The notes beneath the pieces were generated by a model. The model made no database searches, was not told the DNA's origin, and was given only the letters and a program-made list of their open reading frames with translations. This document shows, one piece after another, positions 33,934 through 45,300 of a stretch of 64,000 bases of DNA (within the stretch, counting starts at the first letter, position 1; each line of letters begins with the position of its first letter). The DNA is from Rhizoclosmatium globosum. Lineage: Eukaryota > Chytridiomycota > Chytridiomycetes > Chytridiales > Chytriomycetaceae. The stretch covers positions 248,001 to 312,000 of the forward strand of contig MCGO01000049.1 in assembly GCA_002104985.1 (NCBI GenBank), read 5' to 3'. A program made the position numbers and the translations under genes.

Positions 33934-35288
33934 TCACCATTTGTTTTGTTCCTCAATAGTGACATTACAGCTGTACTTATATTCTTCTTGATATGGAATG
34001 AGTGATTCAGAGATTCGAGCCCAACTGAGAGTCAAAGACTTTGAGTTGCTCGGTGGCAACTTGTGGGAGAGCTCCCTCAAGGGCGGCAATGTTGAGGAGG
34101 GCATTTTTTTTGAATGGTTTCTTTTGACCACAGATAAATTCCGGTGCGTCTAAAAGAATCCATTATCCACTTTTAGATAAAGACTTACGTGCCTCCAGAA
34201 CAATTGGTATCATTTCTGAGCCTAGACTTGCAAAGGTACAGTTCTGAAAGCTTTTTTTGTGTTGGAATAGGTGCACAATTTTGTGTTTCAAATTTGCGAA
34301 AATAGCATCATCCAAGGGCTGCAAGAAGTGTGTGCTATTGGCAGGTAAGAAAAAGCCTTGTATTCCAAGCTTGAGCAAGAATCCAGAGCATCAGCTGTTT
34401 TGTGGACACCAAGGTTATCTATTAAGAGTACAGGAGTCAAACTTGGATGAAAACTGTTCTACAAGGCTTTAAACTCAGCAATAACCAGAATCCATTGTTC
34501 TTCTGTCAAGAATCCAGTCTCACTAAAGACTAGTCTTATAGGAATGGCATCTTTCTGCTGCTTTCCAGCATCAGGATTGTGGATTTGCAGATTTCCGAAG
34601 CTGATTGGCAAAACCAAAACATCAAGAATGCGCTTGCCAGAAGCAGTGACAAAAGGAATGAAGCCAGCCATCTTGCCTCAAGTGCCAGTAAGTTCATTTG
34701 GGCAGGATACAAGGTTGCTTACAATTGCCTTGGAGCTAGAGGAACTGTTGAAGAGCTTCAAGCGCATTTCATCCACATTGACCAAGTTCTTTCAGCTGTA
34801 GCGGCCGACAGTCATCCAATGCTCAAAACAATCAACCCAGTCATTGACCTCAGCTTCATTGAGCAGTGACGTGCGAGCTGGACTGATAGCTTTCGTAGTT
34901 TGAGTGTTAATACAATCCTTGTGTCTCTCCTTCAAACCATCATACCACGCCCGAGCCATCTATTCTGACGGCCCCGAGCCTGATGATTGTACGCTGCAAT
35001 CAATTCAATAAAGTCTAAAGGTGCCATGGGTCAATGACATATTGATTGGGCCTCAAGAAAGGCGACGAAAGTTTCCTCTTCCTCATCAGAGAACCGTCGG
35101 TTCCCGTGCAATCGTCCCACACTCTTCTCACTTCTGAGGTATAATCCTTGCACTTGATCTTTGCTCAAACCGTGCTCTTTGGCTACTGTTTCTGCCGCCT
35201 TTCGAACAGAATGGGTGCTATTGAATTGCTCTGTCATATCTGATAAAACTCGAGTCTTCTGCAAGGCCAAGCCTTGGAATCTTACCAA
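33934..35288 (-). pseudogene. Decayed DDE transposase, family A copy 2
   Basis: Minus-strand pieces in the same order as at 20186-21432: an N-terminal part (VRKAAETVAKEHGLSKDQV, RRFSDEEEETFVAFLE), a middle part with NVDEMRLKLFN (first Asp) and FIPFVTASGKRILDVLVLP, and a last part with GIQGFFLPANSTHFLQPLDD. Stops and frame changes separate the pieces. It is alignable with the first copy by motif order and wording but clearly diverged, so the two are old copies of one family. Confidence 0.6.
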
Positions 35289-36235
35289 ACTGGAGTGTAC
35301 TGAGCTCTATTGCTCGCTGGATGGCTGTTGGAGTTGGTGTGTTTAGCATGAAGCATGTTAAGTGGAAAATTGGTTTATTTCAGGTGGGCCAGGATTTCCG
35401 ATTTTGGGCTCGAATCCCCGACTCACTCAATATAGACTTGAGTACCAGCTTGCTTGTTGTAAGCCCAATGTTTGGTTGCTAAGAGCCTGCTGCTCAAGAA
35501 AGAGATTGCGCTCAGTGGCTTCATCTCACCATAGTCATCAATTTTGTCTTCTCCTTCATCATAAATGCTCACATTGTCGCCTACTTCACTGGGGTTTTGA
35601 GACAGTTCTGATGGTGTAGTCATTCCTGGGGTTGGTGTCTGATACTGTCGCTGCTCATAACTGGGGCGACCTTGTCCTTGTGGGAAAATTGGTGCGTAGA
35701 GCGTGGCAGGTGCTGTTGCAGGTGCTGCAGAGGACTTTGGTTTGTTTGTCAGGATGTTGTTGCTGGTGACTGTGTGCTGACTATGCTTCCAGGAACAGAT
35801 GGTGCAATTTGCATCGCATTAATTGACGTATTATGCGGATTAAATTCTATGGCAGTGTGGGTGGCAGCGTTGGTGGTGGTTTTTGATCAGGTTTGTTTGT
35901 GGTCGCAGGGCCAATTGATTTGGGCTATGACAAATGAATTGAGGACAAAAATAGTTTTGCGTGCATGCAATTATTTTTTGATAGAATAGGACAGGCCATG
36001 ACAAAGTTGTAATGGACCAAGGTTGGGATTGAATCATGAACCTGCCATGAATAGTGAAGAGACAAATTATATTTTCCAGTCATTTTTGGCTACATAGAAA
36101 CCCATCAAAATGAAGACTTTTATTCACCCATACAATTTTGTACTTCACTCAACTAACAAATAAACAACTGATAATAATAAATCTTCAAATAGTTGACATT
36201 TAAAGAAAATTAGTAGTTTGATACTAAATTTGCAG
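35289..36235. other. Stretch without a supported gene
   Basis: Includes a minus-strand ORF (35623-35423) with an acidic stretch (YDEGEDKIDDYGE) and no family signature, and the 3' flank of the repeat-protein gene. No tRNA or repeat is convincing here. Confidence 0.35.
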
Positions 36236-39200
36236 TCAAGCACCAAGCATTGCTTCAGGTTCATTTCCTACATTGCTCTGACCAACAATACAACTTGTAA
36301 TATCTTCTGTAAAAGCAGTAACATGTGGAATTGATTCAGAATAATTAATGGTAGGAAAACTGTAGCCCACCATATTTCTTGAAGTCACTAATTGCCCCTG
36401 AGCTGTGGGTTGCTTATCAACAACTTTTGGTTCAGTTTTTGATGTTTTCTCATCCTTGGTTTCTTGTTTCTTAGGAGGGTTCTGAGGAAGATGATTCTTG
36501 ATTTGATTGCATTTTTTTTCTGTTGTCTTCTTTTCTGTTTCTACTTTTTCTTCATTGTGATCTTCTTGCATCAGTTCTTTGATTGCACCTTGAATATGAG
36601 AAGTTATGTTTTTATAGGATATGGCCTTTCCATGAACATGGTTCTCTTCATTATGTTCTATTTGAACTAACTTTTCAACAGCCAACTTTACCTCAGATTC
36701 ATCTATAGGTTGTTTCCAATACTTCAACAATTCTTTTGTGACCTTTTGGACCTCCTCTTTTGTATACCTTACTGATAAATTTCCTTTTGATGTGACATAC
36801 CCATCTGATAAATTTTGTTCAGTGGTATCCTTACTCTCAAGATGAAATGTTGCATTTTCACTCAAGAAGAGTAACTGAGTTATTTCTTTCTCCACTGCTA
36901 CCCAGTATATTTCTCCAAATGATCCCACATTCTCTTTTGCAATTTTAATACTTCTCTGCAGGCAATATGAACAAATTAAGCGTCGGTGAGTTTGATGCTT
37001 AGGATGTTCTAGATTTGAAAACATTTGCCACCTATTGTTTTTCTCTTCAATTTTGTACTTGTTGTTGACAAGGTCTGGTGTTAATTCAATGTAGGATTTT
37101 GTGTTCTTGCAGTCAATATCCAACTCCACCATAGCAAGAATGTATTTATCCTCCTGCTCTTCCTTTTTCTCAATATTTGCACTTAATGATGTTGCAGTTA
37201 TATCAGCTTTCAGAGCTGCCTGACCCCCAAGAGTTTTTGAATGTTTAACAGAAACAGGTACTTTGATACACCATGTTTTTACTTTTTTGGTACTTTTAGC
37301 AATAATGTTTGATGCTGAAATTGTATGATTTTTCTGATTCAATAATGAAATCTCAAACCCTGTGCCACAACGACAGCATGCATCTGCATTGTAGCGGCCA
37401 AATATTTTATGATCGTCATATGGCTGTCTGCAGCAAGGAGTGTCATTGTTTCTTGGAGAAAAATGCTTTTCAACTAGAGAATTGACACATTTCCAGTCAT
37501 CCACGTAAGATTCTAGTTTGTGTTTAGATATGCATTTTCACTAAAAAAGTTACCTGGAGGGCCAAAAATTTGGAAGTAATACCCATTATTCCAAACTCTA
37601 TTGTAAGTTTTTACTTCATTTACAAGACTCTCCACCACTATGGCCATGCGATCACAATAATCAGACATCCTAAGATTTGATTTTTGTAAATCTCTTGCAA
37701 TAGAACACAAAATTTCTGCATTGATAACAATTTCTCCCACTTCCTCTGCTGCTTTCTCTAACACATGTTTGTTCAAACAGTAATTCCCCAGTTTCAATAA
37801 ACAAAAATCCAAAACAAGTTTTAAATTTGTGTTTTTCCGGCTTGCATTCTTGAAATATTTTTTTTCTTGAGATGTTAATGAAAGAACTTCAAAGTGCTTT
37901 GTAACTAATTCTTGCACTTTTTCTAGAAATTCAGGGACTGGTTGATGTGTAGATGACATATCAGTATATCTTTGCATACAATCCCTCATTATTTTGGGTA
38001 AGCAGCCTGCAGCATCTGCATATTCTCCCTTTTTAATTTTAATTGAGAAACTTTGATGATCTGAGTGAAGTGGTGAATCATCAAGGACTGAACTTGCGGC
38101 TTTGTTTATAATATCCTCTATCTCAGTTACAATCTTCTCTTCTCTTGATTTGTATTCAGCATACTTTTCAAGAAAGTGGCTGACAGCCTTTGGAATTGAA
38201 TAAATACTTCTTGCAACTGTTTCAACAGTTCTAATTTCTTGAGTTGTCAACATCATTTGGGTCAGAATCAGATATTCATCTGTTTTACTAACCTCTGTCA
38301 ACTTTTTTACACTGGTTTCCACTTCAGTGACAATCTTTTTATGGTAAACATATTCATTTAAATAGTAGCTGACAATTCCTGGAATAGAATGGGCAGCCTC
38401 TGCATGACCACCAATACCTGCTTTTTTGCCAGTCAACATTTTAATGTGACATAAGTAATTATCATCTACACCAGAAACTGCCAAAGTTTGAACACTCTCC
38501 TCTACTTCCCTTACAATTTTTTCCTCTCTCGACTTGTGGTCAACATATTGTTTAAAGTAGTGTGTTAAAATATTTGAAATAGAAGAAGCCCTTTCTGTAA
38601 CATCCTTGCTATCTTTTTGATCAAGCAACAGATGTTCTGCATGCATTAGATATTCATCATTTGCATAAGACTTTAAGTTTCTAATGCACTCTTCTGCTTC
38701 AGTGACAATCTTTTTATGGAAAACATATTCTTGTATATAGTGGTTGAATATTTTTGGAATAGATTTTACTACTGCAGATACAGTCTCTGAGGTACTTTCT
38801 TCAGTAAGACTGTCTACATTTGTCCCTTGATAAATATCTTTATCTTGAATGCTTTTGTGTAAATTGTCTACTAGGGCAACAACACTGGTCTTGACACTTT
38901 TTAACTTTTCCATTGTTTTTTCAGCATCTTTGAGTTCCTCAACTAATTGTTTGCATAGTTTACACATTGTTGAGAGAAACTCTGCAACATCTGAAGGTAA
39001 CTGTTTACTTTCTTCATCAATTGCACTGCCTTTTTTGATCTTTTCAAGATTTCTGAAATTTATAAGCTTAATATCAGATTTGAAAATTGATTCTATATCA
39101 CTCTTATGTTCACGAATGAACTTTTTGGCATCTTCACTTGCATTTAGAGGACTTACTTCCATCAATATTTCTTGTGCAGTTTGAGTATTCACTTCCTTTT

Positions 39201-39380
39201 CTTTGAGCTTTTGATCCACAATTGGTGCAACAATGGACAGAGTTGAATCTGTTTCAACAGTAACACTTCCTGGTACTCCTTCATCCAGATATTCTTTTTC
39301 TTCTCCAGATAAATTCACTGGATGTGCTGGTTGTTTCTTCTCAGCATGTTCAGCAAAGGTGGATTTGTCAGACTCAGACA
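36236..39380 (-). CDS. Unknown protein with internal ~75-residue helical repeats and Cys-rich module
   Basis: Not recognised. Two long exons, 39380-37554 and 37512-36236, joined by a 41-bp GT-AG intron in phase, encode at least 1033 residues. The start lies in an upstream exon not identified: the frame opens just after an acceptor (TTAG at 39381) and needs one leftover base. The N-terminal half has four to five tandem repeats of about 75 residues with the core HYIQEYVFHKKIVTEAEE / HYFKQYVDHKSREEKIV / YYLNEYVYHKKIVTEVE / HFLEKYAEYKSREEKIV, alternating between two subtypes and predicted helical. The second exon begins with a Cys/His-rich stretch (CCRQPYDDHKIFG, ADACCRCGTGFE, later CSYCLQR) that may bind zinc, and ends in a Lys/Glu-rich, probably disordered tail. 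Base composition is clearly more AT-rich than the flanking genes. It lies at the right edge of the transposon island. Confidence 0.7.
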
Positions 39381-40115
39381 CTAATCAAATAATAAGGTTC
39401 AGCAGTTTAGCTAAGCCAATCCTTACTTGACTGCAATATGTTGAAAACTGTTGTTATATGAAAGAAAGAACTCTGAGTTATTGCTCTGATTAAAATAGTA
39501 GAAGTGCTATCTATGTGTAATTGTCAGACAGAGCATCACATAAGCAACAATAAGTTGATATGGTTATAACCTCAAAATAATGGTACTACTCACCGCTTTG
39601 CAAGAATATAGATGACAGCTCAATCAAAAAACTGATGGAAAGTAGAGTTACTTAAGTCCTTGTGATTGGTTTGAAACAGAGTTATAACACGGTTACAACT
39701 AAAGGACAGTGGAATACAAGCTGAGAGTGTTTGAGGTCTGCAAAAGATTCAAACATGTTAGATGTATGGAGAGGAGCAATGTTTAGGTCTGCCAACACAC
39801 TGTGCATGTCCAAACACCGGTTGTTGTGATTCATAGGATTGGCACAGACATCCACACAACGAGTTCTGAGTACTGGGCCTACCTTCTTTGTTTCACGGAT
39901 GAAATTACAGGGCCTGCAATCTTGAACCAAATTCTTGAACCAGAGCTCATCAGTGTTTTTTTCATACGTTTATTCACCAAAAAAGAAAAGAGATGAGTAG
40001 AAAAGTCGTGGCACAGAGGAAGTCACGGAATTGTTGTCGTAACCATGGCATAATGATCGGTATCTTTTCCAATGGCCTTGAGATACCCTCCAGTAACAAC
40101 TGGATTCATTCGTGC
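39381..40115. other. Intergenic region, may contain the first exon of the repeat protein
   Basis: About 700 bp between two minus-strand genes. A donor-like GTAAGG near 39424 and another GTGAGT near 39595 suggest upstream exons of the repeat-protein gene, but no ATG fits in phase by eye. ORF 39930-39682 on the minus strand has no family motif. Confidence 0.35.
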
Positions 40116-42068
40116 CTATTTGGACACATTAGCCTGGATTTCGAACCCACCAACTCGAACAATACGCACCAACTCGGGCCTTCGATATCGTCCGGGCAAG
40201 AACCCGAGCCTCTCCTTCGTGTTTGGCGGCTCTTTACTCTTCCGCGCAGTCTTTGGCCGTTCCAACGTATCCTTGATATACTTCTTCAGCCGCGGGTTGT
40301 CACTGGCCCATGGGGCGTCGGCGACGCTCTTCATGTACTCTTTCAACTCATTATCCTCCTTCGCCATGTTCTCCGCTTGGATACGGTCGTATTCGAGGCG
40401 ATCTGCTTTCTGCTTCTCGGTTTCTTTTTGGATTTTGGCCTGATGGGTTTACGATTTTGAGTTTGAAGAGGAATGAAGACGAGGGTGGGGTTTCAATTAC
40501 CACTTGGGCTTTGTGGTGCTCTTGGAACGCTTTTCCTGTGCAGAGAAGCTGGACTTTGCGGTCGGCTTTTTCCTTGTCGGCTTCCTCCTTGATTTTCATG
40601 TACTGTTCGAGAAGCAGTTTCTCTTCTTTTTGGATGGCGGATTTGCGTTCTTCCTCTCGCTCGATCTGGAAACCTTCGTTCAACAACAGCAGCACTCGAT
40701 ACGTTAAAGCCAACTTACATAATCGTTGTAATACAGCTTCAGCTCTTCTCGTCGGAACGCCTTCTTCTCGAGCTTCTTTTGCTCGTCGAGTGCGGCTTGT
40801 TGGTCTTTAAGGAGAATGGCTTTCTGTACTTTTTCTTCGAGTTTGGATTCCAAGTCGTTCGAAAGTTGTGCCTGTACGAGACCAATTTGTTCCCTCTTTG
40901 CAAGGGCCTCGCTGTTTTGGATCACAACGTTTAGTCTCGAATTGATGGGAACGGGAATGGACTCAACTTGAACCACTCCTTTTCGATAACCTTCTTGAGT
41001 TCATACTGTCGAGATTTCCTTGCAGACCAAGCCTGGCACCGTTCTTCCAACGCCTCGTCCTGCTGCTTGATAGCCTGTGCTCGATCAATCTTGCTCTTGG
41101 ACATTTCTACAAGCTCTCTCTGTAACGACGCACTCTCAGCCCGCTTTTTCTTTTCCTTTTGAGCCATTTCCTGTCGATGCTCCTCGTCTTTCCTCACATA
41201 CTCCATCTGTTCCTGGAGTAACGCGTTTCGTTCCTCCTGCTCTTTCAAAAGCTTCTCTTTCATTTGAAGCATTTGTTCTCGTGCGTAGGCAAGTCTTTTT
41301 ACGCGTGCTTCGGCAGCTTTGTAGGCGTCGGCTTTGATTTGTTGTTGAGCAATGTCTTGACACTCGAGGAATTCTTTTCGTTTTTGTTCCTTGATGTTTT
41401 GGGGTCGGTTTGCGGCTTTCATTTTGAGTTGGAGGTCTCGTTCCTGTTGAGTGGGTTGGGTTGTCAATCGGGTGTTAGAACTGTGAATAAAAATTCAATG
41501 ATTATACATACCTTCAAAGTTTGGTACAATTGTATTTTGCTGTGGAATGCACGGACAGAGTCTTGGTTGTGGTACTGCATCATTTTAGCCTTATCCAGGA
41601 CTTTTTGGCGGCGATCGGCTTCCTCTTGCGCATTTCTACGGTCGATTTCTTGACGCTGGAGCTCTTCTTCGTTTAAGCGTTCGTTTCTGGCCTCAAGCCT
41701 TTTACGTCGTTGCCCCTATTGAGTTGAAGTAAATTGGACGCAAAACCGAAACAAACGGGGCTATTTACAAGAACGGTATTCTCCCAGTTTTGAACACGGG
41801 CACGAGAAAGCTGGTAACGGTCTTCACGGTCTTTGTTGAGCAGATCTAATTAAAGAGGGTGAGTTATTAGCATTGTTGATTCCAAAGTTCAAGTGGGACA
41901 ACGAAAGGATCTTGCAGCAACAATATTGAAGAGATCAAGACAAGCTACATTGCCGCAGCGGCCAGCTTATTTTGGTGAGATGTCTTTACCTTGAATGGTT
42001 TTGTCGGGTTCCGATGAAGTGATTCGTTGTGTGAGCTGTTTAAGCTCGATTGCACTAAGGACCATCAT
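40116..42068 (-). CDS. Cilia- and flagella-associated coiled-coil protein CFAP210/CCDC173-like
   Basis: Seven exons: 42068-41990, 41845-41769, 41715-41512, 41443-40974, 40911-40719, 40665-40501, 40439-40116, sum 504 codons, 503 residues, close to vertebrate CFAP210. Almost wholly coiled coil, rich in Lys/Glu/Gln/Arg (trichohyalin-plectin homology). Family features near the N-terminus are VQNWENTVLGQRRKRLEARN and SVRAFHSKIQLYQTLKERDLQ, which match the CFAP210 pattern around its conserved FHS motif. Related proteins lie inside doublet microtubules of the axoneme, so a role in the zoospore flagellum is expected. The intron 40912-40973 was inferred because the frame changes there and the skipped stretch is not coiled-coil-like; donor GTTCAA is weak. 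Confidence 0.75.
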
Positions 42069-42304
42069 GATTGCTTTCGTTGCAAGTGTGGAATGATACT
42101 TGTTTCTGAGGGTTGCTTGCGACTCAAAGAGAAGGGAAAGGATGGAATTGTCACTTGTTTTTTCAGTGGAAGCTGCTGCAAGATTTACATGACGAGAAGA
42201 ATGAAGGGAGAACAAGGGACAGAAGAAAGGAACGAAGAATGAAGTGATAATTGTTGAGAGAGAGTGTGTCAGTTGGATCATCTTCCACTTGGAATCTTCT
42301 CAGA
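42069..42304. promoter_or_regulatory. Divergent promoter region of CFAP210-like and ATG2
   Basis: 236 bp separate the two start codons. No particular element can be named. Confidence 0.4.
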
Positions 42305-45300
42305 ATGGAGGCACTCACCATCTTTGTTCTCCGGCAGACGCTGTCCCGGTTTCTTCGCTTTGATGCGTCCATTGAGAAGCAGTTGAATTCTTCCCAGACG
42401 CAGCAGAGTGGGATATCGCTGCGGGATGTCGTGGCTGATTCCGCGGTGAGTTTGGAGTAGTTATTGTGGAAGCAAGAAGCCAACCAACCAACCAACTCTT
42501 TGACTCCAGGCATGCACCACGGCCCTTTCGAATGCGGGTGTTCCACTGGTCGTTGAGCGGGCGAGTGCGGCCGAGCTTGTGCTTGTTGTTGGTTCGGCGA
42601 GTGTGCGCGTGTCAGGCCTCGTTGCGGATGTGCGAGTTGGGCGCGGCGCCGAAGGTGAATCCAGTTTTTGTTTGGGCGAGTGTCGCTGACTTCGTTGGCT
42701 TTCGACGGGGACCCAGCCGCCAATCCACCACCACAAAACCAACAACCACCAAAGCCACTCGACGAAAGCGTCCACTTTGCCCGCGACTTCCTCAGCCAAA
42801 ACCACGACGATTCCTCGGATGACGACGACGGCGACAACTTGCGCGACTCGGAATCTTCGGCGAGAGCTGGTCTTGGTGGTGCTACAACTGTCGCAAGAAC
42901 AATCGACTCAATCCTCAATGCCTTCTCCTTCGCAATCACTGACGCTACTTTCAGAATTCATATCGATGAATACTCTATAGAACTTAAAATCGGCCTGCTG
43001 GAATACAAGCAAGGTCCTCCCATGTCATCTAAAAAGTCTGCCACAAGCGGTGGCATCAGTGGAGTCTTAGCGCGTATTGCCAATAAGCAGCTATCATTCA
43101 AAGGAATATCCCTCAAAATTCTTCAGCAAGATGTTACAGCATCAAGTCCATGCTTCGAATCTAGTCTATTTATGATGCAAGATGATGCCATCGAAAACTT
43201 GATCAAAATCAACGTTAAACAAGATTTAGGACTCGGTCCTGATGCGAGCATGATGGCAAACAGCATGCTTGGGGGTCCTACTCCTGTTTGGGACATTGAC
43301 ATCTCAATCGAAACAATGGTTTATTCCGTACTGGACATACAAACACTAGCATGCCTCAAAGCTATCATGCTACTCCTTTCAGCATATAATAACAAACGAG
43401 ATGAGGATACTATAAATTCAGATACCTCTCCGTCCCACCACGGTAGTTTCGAAGGTACAGACAGGCATTATTCCTTATGTCAGAGTCAACACAATTCACT
43501 CATATTCTGTAGATGATACCGAAAAACGAAGCGACACGTTTCGAATTCAAGTGCGAATACCCACCTATACGGCTTTCTTGATGTACACCAGTCAGCCGCT
43601 CTCGCAAGGTGCAATCAATCTGCTGCTCACGCAAAATGAGGTACCAGCAATTCCTCAACCAAACCTTGGACGGTATTCTAATCCTCTCAAACAGGCTCAA
43701 CTTGCCTCCGAGTCACTAGATCATCTAAAATTCTCCATAACAAATCCTAAACTTATTATTTCCAAAACTGCCGATAACACACTTTCACTTGGCTTTGAAA
43801 TTGCTCAGAGTTTGATCTCTGAATTCGTGTCGCTTCTGAATCACTCATTAGACATGCCGAGTGGAAAGTATAACCCGATTGTAACTGTAGCAGGGAAAGC
43901 GGCATCGAAGCTCAGTGACCGTGTTGATCTCCTATATCGGACGTTGGATGACTTGGGGGCACCCATCGCGCCAGAGAGCTTGTTATTCAAGTACGCTGGT
44001 GGAAAAACTGTTGGCGTATCTGGGGGAATGTTTGGAGGGCATACTGTAGATGGTGGGGTTTCTGGTATATTTGATCTGAGCAGACGTAGTGGAGAAGTTC
44101 GAGTCGGCGAAGTTGTCGGGGTTGGAGAATTGCATCAAAATGAACGTATATCGAGAATCTTGAAGGAGTTTTTGGGGATTGGAGGTCAATCTGACGTCAA
44201 TGAAGAGAGTGATGGAAGCGAAGGCAGTGAAATCGTCGAAGTGGATAGTAGTGGGTTTCATGTTGATTTAAGTATTGGGTTGGTGCGAATATGGGGACTT
44301 GTGCCTGCTTCCAAACTATTTGAACACTCTAGGTAAGCAGTGTGAGTTTTCTATCACCGATTTACTCAAGTTCTTGTTCAGAAATGCTGTTAATAACAAC
44401 AAATTGGTTGTGGATGTTATTGGAACCCAAATTACAATCAATGACCCATCATCAAAAAGCTATAAAGTAGGAAATAATGTCATCAATACATCAACGAATA
44501 TTAAGTTTGACGGAATCGGGCTCTCATTGGCTGTTCCAGTTACTGTATGGAAGGAATACAAACTCACACCGCTATTATACCTCTCAAACACAACTATCGC
44601 TGTTCAAACAATGGCGCCACATCTTATCTCCATGGCTGAAACTGTATATTTCGACGGAAATGAGGGATACTCAGATAACGATGAAGATGACGACGAGGAA
44701 GAGTTTGGATACAAAAGCTGGCTCAACATTGACGGGCTTGATTCACTTGATAACATTCGAGCAAAGTTAGCCAAAGCCAGTTCTGTGAAGGAAAGCGCTA
44801 TTTTGAAAGCACGGAGCAGTGCCTTGTCAAACAGCGTGAGTTAGCTTGGTTCCAATATGCCAACCTAATGTTAAATAGAAAACTGCGCTTATTATCCACG
44901 TTAATCGAGTCCGCATCGGTCTTGGAAAGTCTGAATTCGACGCCCTTCAACTGTTAGTGAATGATTTGCAACTGCTGGGTTCAAGTGGACAACAACCAGC
45001 GCCAACTTCAGACGTCAATACAGAAGAAACAGATTCTATTGACTTGAGCCATATGCCTTTCCCTTTCTCGTTGGTTCTTCGAGCCGATGAAATCGGGATT
45101 CGATTGTTTGATGCTAGTGAGGGAAATGGAGCTGTTCTGGATTGGGCGTATGTCATACAAATGGCTGAGAGTCATGTTGTCTTTATTTCGAAAGCTGGTG
45201 GTGATGTACGTTGTAGTTTTGATGCAGAAAACCAAACTGAAGTCACACTCAGATGGAAGCACACGTTGAAATGGATACGATTTCGTTTAGTAATATGGAA

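Noticed and set aside
35395..35425. tRNA T-arm-like sequence (GGGCTCGAATCCCC)
   Set aside because: No matching acceptor stem, D-arm or anticodon arm could be placed in the 70 bases upstream, so the similarity is taken as chance.
39682..39930. Minus-strand ORF of 82 codons as a separate gene
   Set aside because: No recognisable motif and no splice-consistent partner; left as intergenic.
40912..40973. Apparent one-base deletion in the CFAP210-like gene
   Set aside because: A 62-bp intron with an ACTAAAC branch-like motif restores the frame and removes a Pro-rich stretch that does not suit a coiled coil.
42650..42720. Apparent frameshift in ATG2 after VRVGRGAE
   Set aside because: A GT-AG intron (42655-42716) in correct phase explains the change of frame. 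Similar apparent shifts near 45206, 46031 and 46422 were also resolved by introns.
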